Assembly (NCBI GenBank): GCA_944989445.1
Contig: CALYLW010000165.1
Location: 5,001 to 69,000 of the forward strand
Direction of reading: 5' to 3'
Length of the DNA: 64,000 bases
From: Ampullaceana balthica
Taxonomy: Eukaryota > Mollusca > Gastropoda > Lymnaeidae
Part shown: positions 16,750 through 28,742 of the stretch, in pieces
Layout: every line of letters begins with the position of its first letter
Position numbering within the stretch: position 1 is the stretch's first letter
Program-made: the position numbers and the translations under genes
The notes under the pieces: model-generated
What the model saw: only the letters and a program-made list of their open reading frames with translations
What the model was told of the DNA's origin: nothing
The model's database searches: none

Positions 16750-18670
16750 TTATTTACAATTTAAACAATTTATTTGAAGAAAAAAATACTCTACTAATTG
16801 TACAATTAGACATAGTCTACAAAAAATTATTCTCCTTGATTTGAATGTTGCAAACTCGTCAATCACGTTGTCAAAATTAATATTCTCAAGTGTTTCTCTT
16901 TCGATGCTAAAGAGTGTAAGATCATTCAGGCGATCTTGTCCCATTGAAGCACGTAAATATGACAAAATAAGCTTCAGTTTGCTGAAGGACCGCTCACAGC
17001 TTTCAGTTGAAACAGCAATTGTTATAAGTATTTGAAGTGAAATGGACAGATTCGGAAATACGTCATCTCCATATGAAACAATAAAACCAAGAAGATCCAA
17101 AGTAGTTTCTGATAGAACTTCAGTCCGGGTACTGAGTAGCATTTTTCAGTCTCTGATTTCTGTGCACAATTCGTGACCATTGACGTCAGTGTTCGTATAA
17201 ATTATCAAAATCTAAGCAATTTTAACGAAGTGTATCGACTTTTGTCTCAGCAAGAAGAGTTTTGACGTCTAGTAAAAATCCAAATTTGTTGTTTAGATAT
17301 TTTAGACGTAAAAAACCGTATTGATATCTCAAGTTGGAGTCTATCAATTACGCTGCTCATATCACGTGCAATCTCTTCTTCTGCAGAAAGTCCTGCATCT
17401 CTTGTTAATTCTCTAGGCATCCTCCCATGTCGTCTAATACTTCTGTCAACCTCTATTCCCCAATTTGTGCATCTTCCTTCCCATTGTCTACCCGCAACCT
17501 GGCTCAAATTATCACGAATGTTGACAATTTCTTGCTCAAGCGATTCAAGATTATATGCTGCTTCCTTGAAATTCACAGTAGGATTCTGAAACCGTTTCTG
17601 GACACGATCAATTTTCCCAAGTATGATGTTCCAGAAATTTAACAAAACTAGGAATTTAAAGTTTAATATACCTGCCAGCAAAGTTTCTGCATCACTTCTG
17701 GTGTCAGGCGTCATATTTGTATGTTCTGATAATTTTTCCAACAGCCCTACCAGTTCATCTAGTCCTTCATAAATTGCTTTAACAGCTTCTGATCGTGCAC
17801 TCAAGCGTGTTTCAGACTCCCTCTTCATTGTGATTGACATAACTCTTTTTAATTTTTTCCCAACGAGTTATTGAACGAGAGAAACAAAAATTTATACTTT
17901 CAACTGTTCCAAAAACGTGATTACAACTGGATCCTGTTTAGCTGAGTGTACTCCTGCTAAGTTTAAGCTGTGATTGTCAAAGTTGAAGAACAATGCTTTG
18001 TGATTTCTGGCACATATTCGCTGTTGAAGGCCGGATATATGCCCTGTCATTACAGCAGCATTGTCATAACATTGTGACCGATAGTCGGCTGGAGGTATGT
18101 TATTAGATTCCAGTTTATATACGATAACTCTTTCAAGGCTTGCTGCGTCTTTGGAAAGTATCTGTATAAAACCTAAAAATTATTATTTGATGTTGTGTTT
18201 TTTTAGTTTAAAAATCCACATCCACAAATCTGATGACTTGAGAAAGCTATTCCCGGTGTCCTAGATCGGGTGTTGAGTTAAGTAAGATACCGTAGTACTT
18301 GTTTTTTGTGATTTCACTAAACAGCTGATTCCTTACAGTCGATGAAAGTAGGTGGATAAATTCATTCTGGATTTCCGGTGATAAATAAGATACTGAACCT
18401 TGATTTTCTCGGGCATGTTGTAAGTGTTTTTCTAACAGTGGATCACACTGATCAAGTTTGATCACAGAGAGAAAGGAAAGAGAGGCGATGTCTGATGTTT
18501 CATATAAAAGGAATCCAACTTGCTTTGACATACCCACACAATGCCTTGAGAGGAGAGACCTTCCCTCCCTCCCCCACTTTACTCCCTCCACAGTGGGATG
18601 GGGGACGTAAGATTTTTCTTTTTAAAAAGAGTCACAGCATGCAGCAAAGGGACGCGAATTAACCATTCTG
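16750..18670 (-). pseudogene. hAT transposase remnant, ZMYM1-like (DUF4371 plus C-terminal dimerisation domain)
   Basis: Read on the minus strand, 18591-18247 encodes a DUF4371-like segment (QNEFIHLLSSTVRNQL, then KYYGILLNSTPDLGHRE). Next, ~18150-17900 reads in a different frame as an RNase H-like region containing CYDNAAVMTGHISGLQ and a downstream HSLNLAG. Then 17840-17247 gives a helical region, and 17142-16750 the hAT C-terminal dimerisation motif (TESCERSFSKLKLILSYLR). These pieces follow the order known for ZMYM1-type hAT transposases, but they are split by frameshifts and stops. The N-terminal part is disrupted near the inner hAT insertion at 18676. Not expected to be functional. Confidence 0.88.
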
Positions 18671-18675
18671 TAAGC

Positions 18676-19997
18676 CAGTGGTTCTCAACCTTTTGAGATT
18701 CAAGGACCACTTGAAAAATGTGTGTCTTAGCTACGGACCACTACTAAAAATTGTGCTACTGCCAAGCTGGAAAGTTAAATATAATTATACTGTGTATAAA
18801 AAATCGTATCTGTTGCAGACGCTCCTTTTATACAGAATATTATTGCTAGCTATAAGTAGTATACATGTTAGTAAAATTATACTAATAGTCTACGTTTTGC
18901 GTGCTCCAAAACAATATTGTAATGGCTTTCTTTTGTAAAGAACAAATGTCATTTATATTAGTCTCATAGCCTTCTCATTTAATTCTACTTGCTAACTATA
19001 CAAAAAACTTTAAGTCATAAACAGTAGTTTGTATTAAAAAGACTGCTATATTATTTTATTTAGTACAAACGATGTTTTGTTTTTATTGTAAGCAATGGAG
19101 AAAATCCACTTTCACAAAGTTGCAAAGGGTAAAAGTATTTTAAAAGCTATCTGAGACAATTCGGAGTACTCCAAAATTTCATTAAGCCCACTTTCTGATG
19201 CAACATATTCAAAGTGCTATCGCTAGTGAGTTCAATGAATTGGTTTAATTACGATGTTGGTAATTTTATTTGATGAGGCAATGTGTGCGAGATTAGGACT
19301 GGAAACCCACGAAAAAGCCACTTAACGTTAAAAATCACCAAAGTAGAATTAAAATTGGCCCTGCATTGATTGAGTATGACCAGAAATCAAATTTACCAAC
19401 AGTTGTTTATTTATTTCAACATTTTCTTGTTTCTCTGTGATTTCATACTATTGATCAAACATGTCAAAGTTATCTTGAAATAATCCTCTTTTCCAAAGAT
19501 CAAGCTTTTTCGTAAAAGCAGACACTTTGTCACTGAGAGTAATATAATGTGTCTGCTTTCCTTGCTGAGTTGAATTAAGTTTATTGAGTTCTTCAAAAGT
19601 TTCAGCCAAGCAAGCTATAACAACAACCCATAAGCTATGGTTCAAATGATCATCACGCTTTGATTTTTTTCTAAAAGAAACTCTCTTACGTCATCACGTA
19701 ATTGAAACAGTCTTATAACCAGCGAAATTCAGTACACATCAGTAACTGTTAATGGTCAAGATTCATATTCGAACATAAAAAATCAAAGAAACGAGAATTT
19801 AAAAGACGAGCCTTGATAAAATTTAAAAGCTATTTAGGCCAGATCAAAAATATATTTTAAGTCTGCGTTAATTCTTTTACTTGTTAGTCTTTCTCGATGA
19901 ATCATACAGTGCGTAAATTTAATGCTTTGCTCGCGGACCACCAGACACATCTTCGCGAACCACTAGTGCTCCGTAGAACACAGGTTGAAAACTACTG
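18676..19997 (-). mobile_element. Nested hAT element (Charlie-like ends) inside the outer hAT
   Basis: The left end CAGTGGTTCTCAACCTTTTG and right end GGTTGAAAACTACTG are imperfect inverted repeats of the kind found in hAT-Charlie-like elements. Subterminal inverted segments (aaggaccactt and gcggaccacc) strengthen the match. The flanking 8-bp duplications are CTGTAAGC (18668-18675) and CTTTAAGC (19998-20005), with one mismatch. The element is 1322 bp and AT-rich. It retains only a fragment of transposase on the minus strand and also carries a short LINE 3'-tail motif near 18808-18850. Confidence 0.88.
19430..19645 (-). pseudogene. Fragment of hAT transposase (ZBED5/SCAND3-like)
   Basis: The minus strand encodes ~65 residues containing LAETFEELNKLNSTQQGK, DKVSAFTKKLDLWKRGL and FDMFDQ. 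This spacing matches the conserved middle region of ZBED5/SCAND3-like hAT transposases (an 'LADIFxxLNxLNxxxQG ... F..KL.LW' pattern known for that family). The rest of the transposase cannot be recognised on either side, so this is an isolated remnant inside the nested element. Confidence 0.8.
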
Positions 19998-20399
19998 CTT
20001 TAAGCCACTCCTTTTTCTTGTCTTGGTCATTTTGGTTGCTTTTAGTGTCGTCTCTGTTCTATTAATAGAATCACCTTTGTCTCTTACTGCTCCCCTACCC
20101 ACACTCCCAGCAACTCAAAGTTTTTTTAAATTTAAATCGCCATCAGCAATCCTACATTGTGTATGTGTCATTTATTTATGAGTAGAATGGCGCCCCTTAA
20201 CGCTCAATGGGGGTGCCAACTGATTTGTAATGAAGATATTTTTGGAGCTCCAAAATTCAATCTTGCAAACGTATTTGGGATACATTAGTTTACGTCAAAA
20301 GAAAATTAAATAATGACTTTTAATACTCATTTTGGCGCCCCCTAACGTGGCACATCGGGGACATATGTCCCCCCCTGCACCCCCCTCGCTACGCCACTG

Positions 20400-23181
20400 G
20401 TAGTCACACAACTTACCATACCCACTCAGTAACCACATTTAATCACACAACTTACCATACCCACTCAGTAACCACATTTAATCACACAACTTACCATACC
20501 CACTCAGTAACCACATTTAGTCACACAACTTACCATACCCACTCAGTAACCACATGTAGTCACACAACTTACCATACCCACTCAGTAACCACATTTAATC
20601 ACACAACTTACCATACCCACTCAGTAACCACATTTAGTCACACAACTTACCATACCCACTCAGTAACCACATTTAGTCACACAACTTACCATACCCACTC
20701 AGTAACCACATTTAGTCACACAACTTACCATACCCACTCAGTAACCACATGTAGTCACACAACTTACCATACCCACTCAGTAACCACATGTAGTCACACA
20801 ACTTACCATACCCACTCAGTAACCACATTTAATCACACAACTTACCATACCCACTCAGTAACCACATTTAGTCACACAACTTACCATACCCACTCAGTAA
20901 CCACATTTAATCACACAACTTACCATACCCACTCAGTAACCACATTTAACCACACAACTTACCATACCCACTCAGTAACCACATTTAATCACACAACTTA
21001 CCATACCCACTCAGTAACCACATGTAGTCACACAACTTACCATACCCACTCAGTAACCACATTTAGTCACACAACTTACCATACCCACTCAGTAACCACA
21101 TGTAGTCACACAACTTACCATACCCACTCAGTAACCACATTTAGTCACACAACTTACCATACCCACTCAGTAACCACATTTAGTCACACAACTTACCATA
21201 CCCACTCAGTAACCACATTTAATCACACAACTTACCATACCCACTCAGTAACCACATTTAATCACACAACTTACCATACCCACTCAGTAACCACATTTAA
21301 TCACACAACTTACCATACCCACTCAGTAACCACATTTAGTCACACAACTTACCATACCCACTCAGTAACCACATTTAATCACACAACTTACCATACCCAC
21401 TCAGTAACCACATTTAGCCACACAACTTACCATACCCACTCAGTAACCACATTTAGTCACACAACTTACCATACCCACTCAGTAACCTCATTTAGCCACA
21501 CAACTTACCATACCCACTCAGTAACCACATTTAGCCACACAACTTACCATACCCACTCAGTAACCACATGTAGTCACACAACTTACCATACCCACTCAGT
21601 AACCACATTTAGTCACACAACTTACCATACCCACTCAGTAACCACATTTAGTCACACAACTTACCATACCCACTCAGTAACCACATGTAGTCACACAACT
21701 TACCATACCCACTCAGTAACCACATTTAGTCACACAACTTACCATACCCACTCAGTAACCACATTTAATCACACAACTTACCATACCCACTCAGTAACCA
21801 CATTTAGTCACACAACTTACCATACCCACTCAGTAACCACATTTAATCACATAACTTACCATACCCACTCAGTAACCACATTTAATCACATAACTTACCA
21901 TACCCACTCAGTAACCACATTTAATCACATAACTTACCATACCCACTCAGTAACCACATGTAGTCACACAACTTACCATACCCACTCAGTAACCACATTT
22001 AGTCACACAACTTACCATACCCACTCAGTAACCACATGTAGTCACACAACTTACCATACCCACTCAGTAACCACATTTAGTCACACAACTTACCATACCC
22101 ACTCAGTAACCACATTTAGTCACACAACTTACCATACCCACTCAGTAACCACATTTAATCACACAACTTACCATACCCACTCAGTAACCACATTTAATCA
22201 CACAACTTACCATACCCACTCAGTAACCACATTTAATCACACAACTTACCATACCCACTCAGTAACCACATTTAGTCACACAACTTACCATACCCACTCA
22301 GTAACCACATTTAATCACACAACTTACCATACCCACTCAGTAACCACATTTAGTCACACAACTTACCATACCCACTCAGTAACCACATTTAGCCACACAA
22401 CTTACCATACCCACTCAGTAACCACATTTAGCCACACAACTTACCATACCCACTCAGTAACCACATTTAGCCACACAACTTACCATACCCACTCAGTAAC
22501 CTCATTTAGCCACACAACTTACCATACCCACTCAGTAACCACATTTAGTCACACAACTTACCATACCCACTCAGTAACCACATTTAGCCACACAACTTAC
22601 CATACCCACTCAGTAACCACATTTAGCCACACAACTTACCATACCCACTCAGTAACCACATTTAGCCACACAACTTACCATACCCACTCAGTAACCACAT
22701 TTAGCCACACAACTTACCATACCCACTCAGTAACCTCATTTAGCCACACAACTTACCATACCCACTCAGTAACCTCATTTAGCCACACAACTTACCATAC
22801 CCACTCAGTAACCACATTTAGCCACACAACTTACCATACCCACTCAGTAACCTCATTTAGCCACACAACTTACCATACCCACTCAGTAACCTCATTTAGC
22901 CACACAACTTACCATACCCACTCAGTAACCACATTTAGCCACACAACTTACCATACCCACTCAGTAACCACATTTAGTCACACAACTTACCATACCCACT
23001 CAGTAACCTCATTTAGCCACACAACTTACCATACCCACTCAGTAACCACATTTAGCCACACAACTTACCATACCCACTCAGTAACCTCATTTAGCCACAC
23101 AACTTACCATACCCACTCAGTAACCACATTTAGCCACACAACTTACCATACCCACTCAGTAACCTCATTTAGCCACACAAC
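20400..23181. repeat. Satellite array, 39-bp monomer (right block, ~71 copies)
   Basis: This is the continuation of the same 39-bp array after the hAT insertion. It resumes with the duplicated target GTAGTCAC. The last ~0.8 kb (22380-23181) is enriched in the ttTagCc and tCatttagCc monomer forms, so the array edge has its own variant composition. The array ends abruptly at ~23181 in unique DNA (ctatacatagcagcctag). Confidence 0.98.
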
Positions 23182-23290
23182 TATACATAGCAGCCTAGCA
23201 CCATCAAAACAGACTATATAACCGACAAGGATAGTTGAGTCTAATTGTTATTCGAGATTTGTAGGAGGTTCAACACCTCTTGATGTGAGA

Positions 23291-23562
23291 CACACAATAA
23301 TCAACAATCATAATAATCAACAACAATCACAATAATCAACAACAATCACAATAATCAACAACAATCACAATAATCAACAACAATCACAATAATCAACAAC
23401 AATCACAATAATCAACAACAATCACAATAATCAACAATCATAATAATCAACAACAATCACAATAATCAACAACAATCACAATAATCAACAACAATCACAA
23501 TAATCAACAACAATCACAATAATCAACAACAATCACAATAATCAACAACAACCGCAACCACG
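23291..23562. repeat. 19-bp tandem repeat (caatcacaataatcaacaa)
   Basis: About 14 copies of a 19-bp A/C/T-only unit, some shortened, lie just downstream of the satellite edge. They degenerate rightwards into (aacaac)-like sequence up to ~23640. The short unique spacer 23182-23290 between this and the satellite contains no recognised gene. Confidence 0.93.
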
Positions 23563-23674
23563 AACACAATAACAACAACTATAACAATCACAATAACACA
23601 AAAAATAACAACAATAACAACCGTAACCACAATAAAAACACAGCATTGAATTTCAGGAATGTGGACAAACTTTT

Positions 23675-23780
23675 CATGTTTATCTGTTACAGACGCTCCT
23701 TCTGTACAGAAGATTATTGCGTGCTACATTGTAGTAAAGATTTTGTCCAGTCTTGCATTTTCATTAAAGTTTTAAATGAT
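23675..23780 (-). mobile_element. LINE 3'-end fragment
   Basis: The segment containing ttacagacgctcc, cagaagattattgcgt and a following tcttgcattttcattaaag matches, in the same order, the stretch next to the LINE reverse-transcriptase fragment at 60341-60745. It is also related to 18808-18850 and, inverted, to 42400-42455. I interpret it as the 3' end of one dispersed LINE family. No coding sequence remains here. The rest of 23781-24318 is AT-rich with nothing recognisable until the NTR exon. Confidence 0.6.
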
Positions 23781-24318
23781 GATTTGTTTATATGGTGTTA
23801 GAATTTTTTATAAATGTATTCTAGTTTTTTTTTAAATTTGTTGGGTTGGAATAAATCATAATCTTTATTTTAAATTTAGGAAAAAATATACATACAGCCA
23901 TAATAAAAATCTAGAAACTATATACAAATTGAAACTTTAGAAATAAACGTATTTTCTTTACTTGAACAGTTTTGCCATGATAAAGAAGAGGGCGTAAATA
24001 TTTTAAATTGAACACTTTTAGTTATTGGTTAATTTGTACTGATAAAGTCTTTGGCCGAAATTTTTACACAAGAAATTATTGTTTATCAATAAAGTATACA
24101 TTTTGAATTTTTTTTATTGAAACACATCGTTACTGTCTGGTTATATTCGCCTTTAAGTTGAAATGTGTTGCCATGCAGAAATTCTTCGGTGAGAGAGATA
24201 TACAGAGAAGCGATTACTGTTCACAATCAATTAGAGCCATTAACCTCACCCCACCCCCTTTTCTTTTCAGTCAATATTGTTTAACCTAAATGACATTTGA
24301 AAGATTTATTTACCGCAG

Positions 24319-24596
24319 CAATTAAAGCACACGTCATGAAAGGCAAGCGTGTGGGCAACAGCGAGACCATCTACAGGGTCAAGGTCAACCAGGTGGTGTT
24401 CACTGGCGGAAAGGTCAAGCTACAGGCCAACAACGAGATGTCGATGTGGGTCAACTCCACGTGCCCGTGTCCGAAGATGCACAAAGGCCGAGACTACCTG
24501 GTCATGGGCCACGGGGACGGAGTGTCCAGCAAGTTGATGCTCACGCCAACGTCAGTGGTGGCCAAGTGGAGGGAGCCGTTGGCCACGAAACTCAAG
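24319..24596 (+). CDS. NTR/C345C-domain protein, penultimate exon of the visible gene
   Basis: The exon follows an acceptor (ttatttaccgcag) and starts in phase 1. It encodes most of an NTR (netrin C345C) domain: an AIKAHVMKGK start, a YRVKVNQVVFTGG beta strand, MSMWVNSTCPCPKMHKG with the CxC pair, and YLVMGHGDG. The end TSVVAKWREPLATKLK resembles the netrin C-terminus (SLVMEWRDSWARRL type). The donor at 24597 (AAG|GTGAGT) is phase 0 and joins cleanly to the exon at 26043. NTR domains occur in netrins, SFRPs and PCOLCE, which are secreted proteins. The match is closest to netrins by eye, but the upstream domains lie outside what I can recognise. GC content is far higher than in the surroundings, as expected for coding sequence. 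The exon end is the first unit of a 64-bp tandem repeat. Confidence 0.78.
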
Positions 24597-24934
24597 GTGA
24601 GTTTACCTGTAGAGGTCAGTGGTGGCCAAGTGGAGGGAGCCGTTGGCCACGAAACTCAAGGTGAGTTTACCTGTAGAGGTCAGTGGTGGCCAAGTGGAGG
24701 GAGCCGTTGGCCACGAAACTCAAGGTGAGTTTACCTGTAGAGGTCAGTGGTGGCCAAGTGGAGGGAGCCGTTGGCCACGAAACTCAAAGTGAGTTTACCT
24801 GTAGAGGTCAGTGGTGACCAAGTGGAGGGAGCCGTTGGCCACAAAACTCAAAGTGAGTTTACCTGTAGAGGTCAGTGGTGGCCAAGTGGAGGGAGCCGTT
24901 GGCCACGAAACTCAAAGTGAGTTTACCTGTAGAG
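24551..24934 (+). repeat. 64-bp tandem repeat (6 copies) of the exon end plus its 5' splice site
   Basis: Six units begin at 24551, 24615, 24679, 24743, 24807 and 24871. Each contains the last 46 bp of the NTR exon (gtcagtggtggccaagtgg ... ctcaag) and the first 18 bp of the intron (gtgagtttacctgtagag). GT donors therefore recur at 24597, 24661, 24725, 24789, 24853 and 24917. In units 4-6 the base before the donor is A instead of G. Because 64 is not a multiple of 3, donors 2-6 do not keep the frame of the next exon. The reading frame running past donor 1 stops at 24726-24728, inside the third donor. Confidence 0.95.
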
Positions 24935-24983
24935 GGGTACAACTACAATGCAACGGCACCATTGAGTTTACTTGTAGCCGGGT

Positions 24984-25523
24984 CTATGGCGGATTAAGGA
25001 GGGGGGGGGGTGAACGGGCTAAAGCCAGGGTCCTCCAATGATTTAAGGGCCCCCCAAACGTAGTATATTTTATAATAAATGTGTACAAATGTTTGCAAGA
25101 ATCCCTGAAAATATCTTGCATTAAATAAATTAATAAACTCTTATATATTAATCTGATTGCTATTCGGACCCGATAGTCTTAGCTCTCCTGGTCGTATGGA
25201 AATGTGTAGGCGTGTGGTGCAAGCGATCTAGGGATCTATTCCCAGTGGTGGATTTTTTTCCATATGTCTTTTTGCACTCAATTTTAGCATACCGGCAAAG
25301 TTATTTCTTCGTGTTAGGTTTTTGTCATGAATAATCTTTTTGGCTGGGAAGGCTGATCCCGTAGTACAGACAAAGCATTAGCAAGGAACCAATGGACTAT
25401 TTAGTTTCAAGTTACAGTCTTATTTTAGCTGCTAGCAATCATTTTATTTAAAGGGACGCTGACTAGATAGGGCCCCAGTTTGAATTGCAGCCAGGGGCCC
25501 CGTGCAGTCTTAATCCGCCCCTG
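24984..25523. mobile_element. Non-autonomous hAT-type element (540 bp) in the NTR-gene intron
   Basis: The ends CTATGGCGGATTAAG and CTTAATCCGCCCCTG are inverted copies, and subterminal GGCCC-rich stretches also mirror each other. The flanking 8-mers are AGCCGGGT (24976-24983) and AGCGGGGT (25524-25531), with one mismatch, as for an old hAT target duplication. No transposase coding is visible. The flanks also show a diverged ~40-bp duplication beginning ggggtacaacta on both sides. Confidence 0.7.
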
Positions 25524-26042
25524 AGCGGGGTACAACTAAATTACAACGGCAATAATCAGTTTAGTTTTAGGGGTGCCCCCACAATGATCCACGGTCTATA
25601 ATCCACATATTGAATTTCTTCACGTAATTTTTGAAATTATTTCCCTTTATTTCTTTTCCATTGGCTGTGTTAAGTTCTGCTCAGACATAGGTTCCTAACT
25701 TTTGGTATGGTTACTACTGGAAAATTCCATCTTTTAAGTGAGCAAAAATGTGGTATCCAAATATTTTTCTTTTATAATTATTTGTAGAAGTCATTTATTC
25801 CAAAGTCAATTTGACCAAAAGTTAATTTTCATGTTGTTGCAGATTTTTCAAACGATAGGACTTTTTTTCTATACATTTTAGTTAGGAGTTTAAGGGAGAA
25901 ATGTAAAAAATATATATTCAATATTATATTCTTCTCTTTTCGGTGGCATCGGCACAAGCTTTTAGTCCACGGGACAACAAGATATGTCTAAATATATTTA
26001 AAGGAGGTTATCTTCTAACTAAATTTTGGTTTTGTTTTCCAG

Positions 26043-26333
26043 CAATGGCATCAACGTTTGAAGGCCGAGAACTCCAGCCCAGAAGAGAAACCCAAACCCA
26101 GCAACGACGGGGGACGGGGCAAGAAACGAAGAAAAGGTGGAGCAGTGCTCAGTCCGGGTGGGAACTCCCGAGAAAATGTCAACCCGCAAGGGTTGGCGGC
26201 CAGACACAACAACCCCAGGCCACCGAGCAACCTGTCCGAATACGTTAACGGCTATACCCACGGCGGCCGATACTACACCAAAGAGCTGGCCAAGAAGTAC
26301 AACCAAGCCGCCCTACGACCAGCGAGCCACTGA
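26043..26333 (+). CDS. NTR/C345C-domain protein, terminal exon
   Basis: The exon follows an acceptor preceded by a pyrimidine tract (ttggttttgttttccag). It continues the previous exon in phase 0 as QWHQRLKAENSSPEEK and ends at a stop at 26331-26333 after RPASH. The 96-residue tail is basic and low in complexity (GKKRRKGG, then a proline/asparagine-rich stretch and YVNGYTHGGRYYTKELAKKY). Netrins also end in a basic tail after the NTR domain, which fits, although this tail is longer and has no terminal cysteine. GC-rich codon use sets it apart from the AT-rich flanks. Confidence 0.75.
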   Translation, partial: QWHQRLKAENSSPEEKPKPSNDGGRGKKRRKGGAVLSPGGNSRENVNPQGLAARHNNPRPPSNLSEYVNGYTHGGRYYTKELAKKYNQAALRPASH

Positions 26334-26460
26334 GAAGTTACAGGACAGGAAGCGCGTTGCACTTTGAACCCGATCTAGGAAGTATAAACAAAGAGGTGGT
26401 AACACGTTGATGGGGACGCTGAGCAATGGATTTTTCAATCTCCATGACACAATGTGGAGA

Positions 26461-26466
26461 AATAAA
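26461..26466 (+). terminator. Polyadenylation signal of the NTR-domain gene
   Basis: An AATAAA hexamer lies 128 bp after the stop codon, with a T-rich stretch following. This is the first canonical signal downstream of the terminal exon. Confidence 0.65.
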
Positions 26467-26489
26467 ACTTTTTCCTAATTAAATTTAAA

Positions 26490-28742
26490 TTTTTTGATGA
26501 CGATTTGGTTTATTTCTACAGATCAGCTGACCAATGGTCAAATGAACTAATTTATTTGGAGGCAGCGGCGGCGTTGCTACATTTATTTTGTTTAAAAGTT
26601 AGCGCTGAAAGAGACGTAGCTTACGCCTGGTTAGATATTCTTAATCTGTTTGGGTAAATTTGCTCTCACCCGTTTGTGTTAGTATCTTGATTACCAGCCA
26701 AGCATCTAAACCATGAAATAACAAGTAATAAAAACTCTAATGAGTATTTAAAGCAATTTCCAACGAAGAATTTCCGACTTTTTTATTCAAGGGAAAACAT
26801 TCTAGATTTCCCATGGGGAAAAATTGCGTCATTATGAGTCATTTCAACTCAATAATTATGAAAGTAAACAAAACAATTGCTATCTACAAATTGCTGCTAA
26901 AATTACGGGAGCCGAACGAAAAGAGATTTTTGAAAAATTCCTTCTCCAACATTGTTCTAAATATTATTAGCTATCCTTTGGCGTTTGTTTCAACCCCATA
27001 GCTGTTATGGTTGCCGAGAAATTGACACAATACTGATAATTTTTACTTATTTTGTTTGTCTGAGAAATCCAGTAAACTTTTTCTGTATTTTTTTTGTGTG
27101 GTCCCTGCACATCCTTGGAACCTCTTTAACATATCTGCAAAAGAACCGAAACCTCTATCTGGTATGGTTCAGAGGAGTTGGTGTTCAAAGCTCAAACAGA
27201 CAGGACGGACATTTCAAATATATAAGCGCAATTTTTCCCATAAGGAAATGGCGTTAAAAATAATTACATGATTAGAGATTGTTAACTTAATTCATTTCTT
27301 TATTTAGATATGTTTGAATTTAAAAAGTTTTTTTTCACCCATTATCACTATTTATATAAACAATTGTCTGTTTTTAAGAACAAATTAGATTGAGCTACCC
27401 TATCAGGCTTGAGGAGTCCTCCATGGACATCATAAAGTCACACTGCTTAGTGCAGCATTTTAATTTATTTGTAACTGGCTGCATTGTATTCACGATATGC
27501 TAGGAAATGAGAAGGATGTTGCTTATACAGTTCTTTTTTATCATGTGATAGCTGAGATTCTTCAACTGCCACATATATATGTAACAAATTTGTGTTAAAC
27601 ATAAAAAGATTCATTGAGAGACACTCCTATCGTTTTACGTTACATTCCTAATCAAGAAAATACATCAGCTTATTTTCTTATTATTATTTCTTATCGCTTT
27701 TACCTAGTTTTGTTTTAATTGAAAGGTCTTTTGAAATTGACAACTAGTTTACAATTTAAAAAGAAACTAAATTTCCTTTCTCAATCATTTAAAGATCACA
27801 TTTTGTTGACGTACAGAGTTAACACTGTATGAAATTCAATATCCTCGAAACTTTTAGATTACAAAGCAAAATTTCTCTGAAAACTCCTTTTAGTACAACA
27901 TTATTCCTCTGTAATTTACAAAATAGCTATTTACATTCCATACATTTTTATTTATATCGGAAGTGGGATGAACAAAGACATAATCAATTTATTCAATCTT
28001 AGAGCAAAGCAACTTATATGTTACTTTTTTTAAGCTAACACCGTATGAACTTTAGATCGTAAACTTGTCTGTTTTCTCCTGTTAAGCTACTGGCATTTGA
28101 TTTCATTCAAATGGAACCAAAATTAATATATTTTTATATATATTTCTTCGAATTCTCCTAGAAAGCTACTAGTATTTATTTTGGTTTGTTGCTGTATGGA
28201 GCCAAAAATGATCTAATTTTTATGTTTTTTTCTGGTAAGCTATTACAATTTGATTTTATTCTTTGCTGTATGGAGCGGTTTATAAAGCCAAAAATTATCA
28301 AATTTTTCTCCAGCCTAATTACTTGGCCGCTGAGTTTATTCCAGTACGCAGAAAAAGATTTCCTTATAGAAAGAGATTCTTTCTATAATGATATCTAATA
28401 CAAAAGAATATTACCCAAACATATTCTAATATTGCCCACGACTAGCAACATGTCAATAAATATCCCGGACAATTGGTACTCTTAAAGAAAATTCAATAAA
28501 CTCCAACAAAGTTATTTCATATGTAACATTTATTTCATGTGTAGCATTCTATACATTTGTAACAATCATTCCGAGTGTATAATGCATGCACAGACAGGTA
28601 AAATAAAAATATATAAATACGAAATACTAGATCCTAGAATATAAGAATACAATAAATTCACACCGGGTAATACAAAAATATTTAGAAAATCAATTCAGCT
28701 GTAAAACATTCAAAAATTGTGAGATCTCTTGATTGAGAGTGG
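26490..28742. other. AT-rich intergenic region, nothing recognised
   Basis: I see only short, compositionally random open frames here, without family motifs, and no clear TIRs or tandem arrays. The region separates the NTR-gene 3' end from the telomere-motif minisatellite. Confidence 0.6.

Larger units (their letters stand above)
16562..20399 (-). mobile_element. hAT DNA transposon inserted in the satellite (decayed)
   Basis: The element starts CAGTGGCGTAGCTAGGG and ends with the inverted form CCCTCGCTACGCCACTG. It is flanked by a perfect 8-bp target-site duplication, GTAGTCAC (16554-16561 and 20400-20407), taken from the satellite monomer. The TIR form and 8-bp duplication are diagnostic of the hAT superfamily. 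Minus-strand transposase remnants of the ZMYM1-like/DUF4371 type lie at 16750-18670. A second hAT element (18676-19997) is inserted within it, so without that the element is ~2.5 kb. The perfect TSD beside a broken transposase suggests either that a defective copy was mobilised in trans or that the flanks have been little mutated. Confidence 0.93.

Noticed and set aside
26813..28398. Several 60-90-residue frames in the intergenic region
   Set aside because: AT-driven composition, no motifs, no splice context.
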